The notes beneath the pieces are model-generated. The model worked only from the letters and a program-made list of their open reading frames with translations. It was not told the origin of the DNA and did no database searches. A DNA stretch of 41,822 nucleotides. Source: Isoptericola sp. QY 916. GTDB lineage: Bacteria; Actinomycetota; Actinomycetes; Actinomycetales; Cellulomonadaceae. Position numbers and translations under genes: made by a program. The first letter of the stretch is position 1. Every line of letters begins with the position of its first letter. Positions 24,995 to 31,848 of this stretch are shown here, in pieces. Location: NCBI GenBank assembly GCA_026934365.1, contig JADHZE010000008.1:1-41822 (forward strand). The letters are read 5' to 3'.

Positions 24995-25082
24995 GCGGCC
25001 CTTGTCGCGGGACAGGTATCCGGCCGAGCGTGCGCCTGAGAGGGGCTCGGTCCGCCGGTCGGAGGCATTTCGGCTCGACCTC

Positions 25083-25111
25083 TTGACTACGTAGTCAGTC
25101 GGTGTCAGGCT
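25083..25111 (+). promoter_or_regulatory. Promoter of lacI1 (TTGACT-N17-CAGGCT)
   Basis: TTGACT (25083-25088) overlaps the first lacI1 palindrome. CAGGCT (25106-25111) follows at 17 bases. The start of transcription would fall near 25118, between the two palindromes. Unlike the leaderless genes, this one has a ribosome site (GAAGGAG at 25153-25159). Confidence 0.5.
25084..25097. promoter_or_regulatory. lacI1 operator O1 (TGACTACGTAGTCA)
   Basis: This perfect 14-bp palindrome has the central CG expected for LacI-family operators and overlaps the proposed -35 of lacI1. An identical copy lies 44 bp downstream, centre to centre. Confidence 0.7.
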
Positions 25112-25164
25112 CCTTCACCATCGGCGTTGACTACGTAGTCAGATCGTCCGGCGAAGGAGCCTGA
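25105..25164 (+). repeat. 12-bp inverted repeat enclosing operator O2 and the lacI1 ribosome site
   Basis: TCAGGCTCCTTC (25105-25116) and GAAGGAGCCTGA (25153-25164) are perfect inverted repeats separated by 36 bases. The right arm contains the ribosome-binding site GAAGGAG. In an RNA started upstream, the hairpin would hide that site. If transcription starts near 25118, the left arm is not in the mRNA. Confidence 0.6.
25128..25141. promoter_or_regulatory. lacI1 operator O2 (TGACTACGTAGTCA)
   Basis: The second perfect copy of the palindrome lies about 10-24 bases inside the predicted transcript and 24 bases before the lacI1 ATG. The 44-bp spacing, about four helical turns, places O1 and O2 on nearly the same face of DNA. 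Confidence 0.7.
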
Positions 25165-25165
25165 A

Positions 25166-26230
25166 ATGACCGAGAGAGCACGGCGCGGCGCGAACCGCCC
25201 TCCGGCGATGGTCGACGTCGCGCGGCACGCGGAGGTCTCCCAGAAAACCGTGTCACGTGTGGTGAACGGCGAGCCCAACGTCTCGGCGACGGTGCGGGAG
25301 CGCGTGCTCGCCGCGATCGACGAGCTGGGCTTCCGCCCCAACAGCGCTGCACGTGCGCTGGTCACCGCCCGCTCCCGCGTCATCGGCTTCGTGTCCACGG
25401 GCAGCGCCCTGCACGGCCCGAGCCAGATGGCGGTCGGCGTCGAGCAGGCGGCACGCGAGGCCGGCTACTCGGTGGCCGTCGTGCACACCCGCTCCGGCGA
25501 CCCGGCGGACGTGGGTGACGCCCTCGACGAGCTGGCGGCCCGCGGCGTCGACGGGATCGTCGTCTCCGAGCCGGCCGACAGCCTGCGCCCGCTCGGTCAC
25601 GCGCCGACCGGGGTGCCGGTGCTGGCGCTCGAGCACCGCCCGGACGAGACGGACGAGTGGCTGCTCGTGGGCGCGGACGTGCGCGCCGGGGCGCGGGCCG
25701 CCGTCGAGCACCTGCTCGAGCTGGGCCACCGGACGGTCTGGCACGTCGCCGGGCCCGAGGGGTGGGGGACCACCCGGGACCGGCGGCTCGGGTGGGCGGA
25801 TGCCCTCGCTGCCGCCGGCCGGCCGCTCCCGGAGCTGCTGCGCGGCGACTGGAGCCCCGCCTCGGGGTTCGAGGCGGGGCGGGTCCTCGCGGCCGAGCCC
25901 GACCTCACGGCCGTCTTCGTCGCCAACGACGACATGGCCGTCGGCGTCGTCCGGGCCCTCGAGACGGCCGGTCTGACCGTCCCGCGCGACGTGAGCGTGG
26001 TCGGGTTCGACGACGTCGCCACCGCCGCGTACCAGCACGTCCCGCTCACCACGGTGCGGCAGGACTTCGCGGAGATCTCCCGCCAGGGGATGCGCCTGTT
26101 GTTCGCCGCGATCGAGGGGCGACCGGTGACGGAGCGACGGGCCGCCGTCCCGCTCCGTCTCATGGTGCGCGAGTCGTCCGCGCCGCCGCGCGACGGCGCG
26201 GACGCACGACGGGAGGTCGACCCGGCCTGA
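25166..26230 (+). CDS. LacI family transcriptional regulator 1
   Basis: The regulator has 354 residues. The helix-turn-helix and hinge are PPAMVDVARHAEVSQKTVSR, VVNGEPNVSATVRERVLAAI and ELGFRPNSAARALVT (about 11-68). A sugar-binding periplasmic-binding-protein-like domain follows (RVIGFVSTGSALHGPSQMAV, AVFVANDDMAVGVVRALE, VSVVGFDDVATAAYQHVPLT). It heads an operon with a binding protein, two permeases and a GH42 beta-galactosidase, so it probably senses an imported galactoside. Two identical palindromes flank its promoter and indicate autoregulation. GAAGGAG is the ribosome site, six bases before the ATG. Confidence 0.94.
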   Translation: MTERARRGANRPPAMVDVARHAEVSQKTVSRVVNGEPNVSATVRERVLAAIDELGFRPNSAARALVTARSRVIGFVSTGSALHGPSQMAVGVEQAAREAGYSVAVVHTRSGDPADVGDALDELAARGVDGIVVSEPADSLRPLGHAPTGVPVLALEHRPDETDEWLLVGADVRAGARAAVEHLLELGHRTVWHVAGPEGWGTTRDRRLGWADALAAAGRPLPELLRGDWSPASGFEAGRVLAAEPDLTAVFVANDDMAVGVVRALETAGLTVPRDVSVVGFDDVATAAYQHVPLTTVRQDFAEISRQGMRLLFAAIEGRPVTERRAAVPLRLMVRESSAPPRDGADARREVDPA

Positions 26231-26293
26231 CGACCCGAGCCCGTCACGACCGGGCCCCTCACGACACGGCAGCCTCAACGAGGAGGACTCCCC

Positions 26294-27628
26294 ATGACCA
26301 TCTCCCGGCGCGACCTGCTCCGCAGCGCGCTCGTGCTCGGCTCCGCTGCGGCCCTCGGCCCGACGGTCGCCGGGTGCGCGACCCGCTCCGCCGCCGCCCC
26401 GCCCATGACGTCCGGCGACGTCGACCTCCTGTTCTGGACGCACGACCAGGGCTACATCGACTTCTTCTCCCATGCCGTCGAGCTCGCCGACCGTGCGACG
26501 TCGTACCGCTACTCGCTCCAGCCGCTGCAGATCGCGGCGGACGACCTGGTCACCAAGCTCATCGCTCAGGCGGTCGCCGGCCGCGGGATGCCCGACGTCG
26601 CCGGCCTCGAGACCGGCAACTTCGCGCGGCTGCTGCGCGGGGACCTCGCCCCCGAGCTCCTGGAGCCGCTGGACGGCGCCGTCGCCGACGTCCGCGACGA
26701 CCTCATCGAGGCGCGGCTCGCCCCGTTCTCGCGCGACGGTCATCTCTACGCCCTCGACTCCGACGTGCCGATGGTCGTCTACTACCGCCGCGACGACGTG
26801 TTCGCCGAGCTCGGCATCCCCACGGAGTTCGAGTCGTGGGAGGAGCTCGCGCGGATCGGCGCGAAGGTCCACGACAAGACGGGGCAGTCGCTCGGCACGG
26901 TCGTGACCGGGACCGACCTCGGCCAGGTGGTGCAGCAGTTCTGGATCCCGCTGCTCCAGCGCGGCGGCGGGCTGTTCGACGCCGACGGCGAGCTGAGCAT
27001 CGAGACCCCGGAGGCCGAGGAGGTCCTGACGTTCCTCGTCGACGGGGTGCAGTCGGGCTTCCTGTCGACCGTCTCGGACGTCTACGGGCCGGCCATGCAG
27101 GCGGCGCTCAAGCAGGGCCGGATCCTCGGGATCGCGATGCCCAGCTGGTACGAGGCCTACGGGCTCAAGCCCAACGTCCCCGAGCAGGCGGGCGCGTGGC
27201 GCATCGGCGCGCTGCCGCCCTTCGAGCGCGGCGGCGGGCGCACCAGCGTGGGCGGCGGCACCGGCTTCGCCGCGGTCACTGGGTCGTCGCGCACGGCGGC
27301 GTCCGCGGACTTCGTGGCCGCGGCGTACCTCGACCCCGACCAGCAGGTCCGCCGCTTCAAGGACCTCGGCTACCTGCCCACGCGCCGGTCGGCGTACCAG
27401 GACCAGCGCCTGCTCACGCTCGAGGACGACTACCTGGGCGGGCAGCGGGCGTTCGAGGTCTTCGCCGACCTCGTCGACGAGGCGCCGGCCGTCTACCTCA
27501 GCCCCGACATCCAGATCCTCAACACCGTCCTCGCCGGAGCCCTCGTCGACGCCTACCGCGGCCGCAGCACGCCGTCGCAGGCGCTGACGCAGGCCGCCGA
27601 GACGTTCCGCAGCCAGGCCGACCGATAG
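26294..27628 (+). CDS. Sugar ABC transporter substrate-binding lipoprotein 1
   Basis: The binding protein has 444 residues. The signal region MTISRRDLLRSALVLGSAAA has a twin-arginine-like SRRDLLR motif, and LGPTVAGC is a lipobox with C28 as the lipidated cysteine, so it may be a Tat-exported lipoprotein. The mature part follows the cluster B/MalE-like pattern: VDLLFWTHDQGYIDFFSHAV, YALDSDVPMVVYYRRDDVFA and ELGIPTEFESWEELARIG. It would capture a sugar outside the membrane for the two permeases that follow. GAGGAGGAC precedes the ATG. The oligosaccharide cannot be named; the downstream beta-galactosidase points to a galactoside. Confidence 0.92.
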   Translation: MTISRRDLLRSALVLGSAAALGPTVAGCATRSAAAPPMTSGDVDLLFWTHDQGYIDFFSHAVELADRATSYRYSLQPLQIAADDLVTKLIAQAVAGRGMPDVAGLETGNFARLLRGDLAPELLEPLDGAVADVRDDLIEARLAPFSRDGHLYALDSDVPMVVYYRRDDVFAELGIPTEFESWEELARIGAKVHDKTGQSLGTVVTGTDLGQVVQQFWIPLLQRGGGLFDADGELSIETPEAEEVLTFLVDGVQSGFLSTVSDVYGPAMQAALKQGRILGIAMPSWYEAYGLKPNVPEQAGAWRIGALPPFERGGGRTSVGGGTGFAAVTGSSRTAASADFVAAAYLDPDQQVRRFKDLGYLPTRRSAYQDQRLLTLEDDYLGGQRAFEVFADLVDEAPAVYLSPDIQILNTVLAGALVDAYRGRSTPSQALTQAAETFRSQADR

Positions 27629-27637
27629 GGGACACCG

Positions 27638-28594
27638 ATGTCGTCGCTCGCCTCCGCAGCACCGACCGCCGTGATCCGCGGCAGGACCGCGCCACCGGGC
27701 GCCGCCGCGCGGCGCACCCTGCCCTCCGCCGCGACCCAGCGCGCGCCGTACCTGTTCATCGCGCCCTTCTACCTGCTGTACGTGCTGTTCATGATCGTGC
27801 CGATCGTGGCCGCGCTGTTCCTCAGCCTGACCTCCTGGGTCGGGCTCGGGACGCCGGACTTCGTGGGGCTGCGCAACTACGGGAACCTGCTCGGCGACTC
27901 GAGCTTCTGGACCGCGGCCGGCAACTCGGGCCTCTACGTGCTGGTCGCCGTCGTCCTCGTGGTGCCGTGCTCGCTGCTCATCGCCCAGGCGCTCAACGCC
28001 CGGGGGCTGCGGGCCCGCGACCTGTTCCGGGTCACCTACTTCGTGCCGATGGTGGTCTCGCCCATCGTCGTCGCGCTGATCTTCTCGATGCTGCTCGACA
28101 CCGAGTACGGCCTGGTCAACAGTTTCCTGCACGCGGCCTTCGGCCTGCCCGGCGTGGACTGGCTCACCGACCCGAGCTGGGCCAGGGCCTCGGTGAGCTT
28201 CGTGCTCCTGTGGCGCTGGGTCGGCTACCTCACGATCTTCTTCCTCGCGGGGCTGCAGGCCGTTCCGCGCGAGCTCTACGAGGCCGCGGAGCTCGACGGC
28301 GCCGGGCCCGTGCGCAGCTTCACCACCGTGACGCTCCCGGCGATCAAGCCCGTCACCGCGTTCGTCGTCGTGACGTCGTTCATCAGCGCGGCCCAGCTCT
28401 TCGACGAGCCGTACCTGCTCACCGGCGGCGGCCCGGGGGAGTCGACCCTCTCGCTCGCGATGTTCGTCTACCGCGCCGCCTTCGAGCGCCAGCAGTTCGG
28501 GTACGCCGCGGCCGCCGGCGTCCTCCTCTTCGTCCTCGTGTTCGCCGTCAGCCAGCTGCTCAACCGGGCGCTGCAGATCGGGAGGGCCGCATGA
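27638..28594 (+). CDS. Sugar ABC transporter permease 1 (MalF-like)
   Basis: This 318-residue protein has six predicted membrane helices. The cytoplasmic EAA loop, which contacts the ATPase, is ELYEAAELDGAGPVRSFTTV followed by TLPAIKP. YLFIAPFYLLYVLFMIVPIV near residue 38 is the typical first helix. It starts 10 bp after the binding-protein gene, and its stop overlaps the next permease as ATGA. The pair forms the membrane channel of a CUT1-type importer. Confidence 0.93.
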   Translation: MSSLASAAPTAVIRGRTAPPGAAARRTLPSAATQRAPYLFIAPFYLLYVLFMIVPIVAALFLSLTSWVGLGTPDFVGLRNYGNLLGDSSFWTAAGNSGLYVLVAVVLVVPCSLLIAQALNARGLRARDLFRVTYFVPMVVSPIVVALIFSMLLDTEYGLVNSFLHAAFGLPGVDWLTDPSWARASVSFVLLWRWVGYLTIFFLAGLQAVPRELYEAAELDGAGPVRSFTTVTLPAIKPVTAFVVVTSFISAAQLFDEPYLLTGGGPGESTLSLAMFVYRAAFERQQFGYAAAAGVLLFVLVFAVSQLLNRALQIGRAA

Positions 28595-29499
28595 GTGCCG
28601 CCACCGTCACCAGCCCTGCCCGCCCGAACTCCTCCGTCGGTGCGCCCCCGCCCCGGCGCCGGCCGCGCGGCACCAGCCGCCTCACCGCGGGCCGCGTCGC
28701 GCTGTACGCCCTGCTCGTCGTGCTGCTCGCGGTGTTCGTGCTGCCGCTGCTGTTCGCGCTCTCGGGATCCTTCAAGCCGCGGGCCGACATCTTCGGCGAG
28801 CCGCTGCGGCTGATCCCCTCGTCCGTGACGCTCGAGAATTACACGAACCTGCTGAGCAGCCAGCCGTTCTGGAGCTGGTTCGGCATGAGCGTGGGCGTCG
28901 CCACCGTGGCGACCGTCGTCTCGGTCTTCGTGTGCGCCCTGGCCGGGTTCGGCTTCGCCAAGTACCGCTTCCGCGGCAAGCAGGCGCTGTTCACGGTGAT
29001 GTTCAGCTCGCTCGCCGTGCCGTTCGCCGTCATCCTCGTGCCGCTGTTCGTGCTGCTCGTCAAGACCGGGCTCGGCACGCCGTGGTTCGCGCTGGTCGTG
29101 CCGTGGGTGGCGCCGGCCTTCGGCATCTTCATGATGCAGCAGTACATCGTGCAGTCCGTGCCCGACGAGATCCTCGAGGCCGCGCGGATCGACGGCTGCT
29201 CGGAGTTCCGCACCTTCCTCAGCGTGGTGCTGCCACTGCTGCGCCCGTCGCTCGGGGCGCTCGCCGTCTGGAGCTTCCTGCAGTCGTACAACAGCTTCCT
29301 GTGGCCGCTGGTCATCGTCTCCGACGTGAACCACTACACGCTGCCGCTCGGCCTGAACATCTTGTTCTCGTCCGAGAACCGCGCGATCGACCTCGTGCTG
29401 CCCGGCGCCGTCCTCGCGTCGGTGCCGATGATCATCGTCTTCCTCCTGCTGCGCAAGCAGCTCCTGGAGGGGCTGTCCGCCGGGGCGGTCAAGGGCTGA
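28591..29499 (+). CDS. Sugar ABC transporter permease 2 (MalG-like)
   Basis: This 302-residue partner permease has a proline-rich N-terminus of about 30 residues and six membrane helices. The EAA loop is EILEAARIDGCSEFRTFLSV followed by VLPLLRP. It ends in QLLEGLSAGAVKG, a common MalG-type C-terminus that closely resembles the end of the second importer's permease (SGITSGAVK). No ATPase gene follows; a beta-galactosidase gene starts 50 bp later with its own ribosome site. Confidence 0.93.
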   Translation: MSAATVTSPARPNSSVGAPPPRRRPRGTSRLTAGRVALYALLVVLLAVFVLPLLFALSGSFKPRADIFGEPLRLIPSSVTLENYTNLLSSQPFWSWFGMSVGVATVATVVSVFVCALAGFGFAKYRFRGKQALFTVMFSSLAVPFAVILVPLFVLLVKTGLGTPWFALVVPWVAPAFGIFMMQQYIVQSVPDEILEAARIDGCSEFRTFLSVVLPLLRPSLGALAVWSFLQSYNSFLWPLVIVSDVNHYTLPLGLNILFSSENRAIDLVLPGAVLASVPMIIVFLLLRKQLLEGLSAGAVKG

Positions 29500-29548
29500 G
29501 GCCCCCGCTCCCACCGTTCCACCCGCACACCCCGACCCGAAGGACACC

Positions 29549-31681
29549 ATGCCTGACTACCTGCCCCCGAAGGTCCTCTTCGGCGCCGCCTACTACCTCG
29601 AGTACCAGCGCACCCCCCGGCTGGAGGAGGACCTCGACCTCATGGTCGAGGCGGGCTTCTCCGTGATCCGCGTGGGGGAGTCCGTGTGGTCCACCTGGGA
29701 GCCGGAGGACGGCCGGTTCGACGTCGACTGGCTCCAGCCGGTGCTCGACGGCGCGTACGAGCGCGGCATCTCCGTCATCCTCGGCACCCCCACCTACGCC
29801 GTGCCGATGTGGCTCGCCCGCAAATACCCCGAGATCGCCGGCGAGCGGTCCACCGGCGACCGCATCGGTTGGGGCGCGCGGCAGGAGGCGGACTTCACGC
29901 ACCCGGCGTTCCGCTTCCACGCCGAGCGCGTGGTGCGCCGCGTCGTCGAGCGGTACGCCGACCACCCCGCCGTCATCGGGTACCAGGTGGACAACGAACC
30001 CGGCAACGAGCTGTTCCACAACCACGGCGTCTTCCAGCGGTTCGTCGACGAGCTGCGCCGCGAGTACGGGACGGTCGAGCGGCTCAACGAGGAGTGGGGC
30101 CTGACCTACTGGTCGCACCGCCTGTCCACCTGGGCCGACCTGTGGACCCCGGACAACAACGCGCAGCCGCAGTACGACCTCGCCTGGCGCCGGTTCCAGG
30201 CCCGCCTCACCACGGAGCTCATCTCCTGGCAGGCCGACGTCGTGCGGGAGTACGCGCGGCCGGGCCAGTTCGTCACGACCTGCATGGCGTACGCCCGGCC
30301 GGCGCTTGAGGACGACGCCCTGGCGCAGGTGGTCGACGTGACGGCGGGCAACCCGTACTACCGGATGCAGCACCACCTCGCGCTGCCCGACCAGGCGCAC
30401 GCCCGCACCGACCAGGAGTGGTTCACCACCGGCGCCTGGTCGGTGTACCGCTCGGCGGACCGCATGTGGTCCTCGCGGCAGGCGCCGTTCCTGGTGACCG
30501 AGACGGACGCGGCGTCGATCTGGGGGTCGAGCCTCAACGAGACCGCGTACGACGGCCAGTGGCGCCAGGCCGCCTGGGCGCTGGTCTCCCGCGGCGCGTG
30601 CGCCATCGAGTACTGGCACTGGCACACCCTCCCGTACGGCACCGAGACGTACTGGGGCGGCGTCCTGCCGCACAGCAACACGCCCGGCCGGGTGTACCAC
30701 CAGATCGCCGCGCTCGGCGAGGACCTGCAGCGCGCCGGGGACGACGTCGTCGGGCTCGTGCCCGAGGCCGACCTCGGCATCCTCTACGCCAACGACTCCA
30801 AGTGGGCGCTCGCGTTCCAGCCCCCGTTCGGCGGCACCCGGCCCGACCGGGGCTCCTACGAGCGCATCGTCGACGCCTGGTACCGGGCCGCCTTCGACGC
30901 CCGGCGGCAGGCCCGCGTGATCCATCCGCGGCACCTGTTCTCCCGCACCCCGGCCGACGTCGTCGCGGAGCTGCCGGTGCTCGTCGTGCCCGGCTTCTAC
31001 GTGGCCTCCGACGAGCAGCTCGACTGGCTGCGGGACTACGCCGCGGCCGGCGGCCACCTCGTGCTCGGCATCCGCTCCGGGTACGCGGACACCGAGGCCC
31101 GCGCCCGCGAGGACCGCCAGCCGGCGCGGCTCGCCGCCGCGGCGGGCGTCTCCTACGACGAGTTCTCCACCGTGGACGCGCTGCCCGTGCGCAGCACGGT
31201 GCTCGACCTGCCCGCCGGCGCCACCGCCACGCGCTGGGTCGACGGTCTGGTGGCCTCCGACGGCGCGGAGGTGCTGGCCTCCTACGAGCACCCGCACTTC
31301 GGCCGCTGGCCCGCCGCGACCACCCGCGCCCACGACGGCGGGAGGATCACCGTCGTGGGCACCCACCCGGACCCGGAGCTCGGCGAGGCGCTCGTGCGCT
31401 GGGCCGTGCCCGAGGGGGCGGCGGACGCGTGGGTGGCGTCGACCGATCGGCCCGAGTCGGTGACCGTCACCGGCGGTCTCGACCCGGACGGCGTGCGGGG
31501 GCCCGTGCGCTTCGTGCACCACTGGGCGTGGGGCACGGCGACCGTCACCCTGCCCGTCGACGTCGAGGACCTGCTCGCCGAGCGCGGGGCCGGCGGCAAG
31601 CGGCCCGTGCTCGCCGCCGGCACGGAGATCTCCCTCGGCGACTGGGACGTGCGCGTGCTGCGTGAGGTGACTGGCGCGTAG
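29549..31681 (+). CDS. GH42 beta-galactosidase
   Basis: The enzyme has 710 residues, close to the usual GH42 length. The TIM barrel begins LFGAAYYLEYQRTPRLEEDL and VIRVGESVWSTWEPEDGRFD. The acid/base glutamate is E150 in QVDNEPGNELFHN, and the nucleophile is probably E318 in FLVTETDAAS. A trimerisation domain and a C-terminal beta domain follow. No signal peptide is present, so it works in the cytoplasm on imported galactosides. No CxC-type zinc cluster is seen. GH42 members cleave beta-1,3-, 1,4- or 1,6-galactosides and some act on alpha-L-arabinopyranosides, so the linkage is open. GAAGGA precedes the ATG. Confidence 0.94.
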   Translation: MPDYLPPKVLFGAAYYLEYQRTPRLEEDLDLMVEAGFSVIRVGESVWSTWEPEDGRFDVDWLQPVLDGAYERGISVILGTPTYAVPMWLARKYPEIAGERSTGDRIGWGARQEADFTHPAFRFHAERVVRRVVERYADHPAVIGYQVDNEPGNELFHNHGVFQRFVDELRREYGTVERLNEEWGLTYWSHRLSTWADLWTPDNNAQPQYDLAWRRFQARLTTELISWQADVVREYARPGQFVTTCMAYARPALEDDALAQVVDVTAGNPYYRMQHHLALPDQAHARTDQEWFTTGAWSVYRSADRMWSSRQAPFLVTETDAASIWGSSLNETAYDGQWRQAAWALVSRGACAIEYWHWHTLPYGTETYWGGVLPHSNTPGRVYHQIAALGEDLQRAGDDVVGLVPEADLGILYANDSKWALAFQPPFGGTRPDRGSYERIVDAWYRAAFDARRQARVIHPRHLFSRTPADVVAELPVLVVPGFYVASDEQLDWLRDYAAAGGHLVLGIRSGYADTEARAREDRQPARLAAAAGVSYDEFSTVDALPVRSTVLDLPAGATATRWVDGLVASDGAEVLASYEHPHFGRWPAATTRAHDGGRITVVGTHPDPELGEALVRWAVPEGAADAWVASTDRPESVTVTGGLDPDGVRGPVRFVHHWAWGTATVTLPVDVEDLLAERGAGGKRPVLAAGTEISLGDWDVRVLREVTGA

Positions 31682-31793
31682 CTCGCGTGGAGGAGCCGCT
31701 CCCGTTCTCGGGGTCCGGCGCGCACGCCGTTCCCGCGGTGCGACGGGGGACTCCTCGGCGCGGTGGCGCTGACCACGCGGCCCTGTCGCGACG

Positions 31794-31828
31794 GATGCCC
31801 GCCCCGAGCTCTGCTCGGGGCGGGCATC
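31794..31828. terminator. Bidirectional terminator between operon A and the secreted glycosidase
   Basis: GATGCCCGCCCCGAG and CTCGGGGCGGGCATC form a perfect 15-bp stem around a 5-base loop. It lies midway between two convergent stop codons (31681 and 31849). Confidence 0.85.
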
Positions 31829-31848
31829 CTCCCGTCGTGCCAGGGACG

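Noticed and set aside
25253-29499. Very long open frames opposite and alongside the first sugar operon (for example 959 and 1280 codons)
   Set aside because: They are rich in Arg, Gly, Pro and Ala, lack domains and ribosome sites, and follow the third-position GC bias of the real genes.
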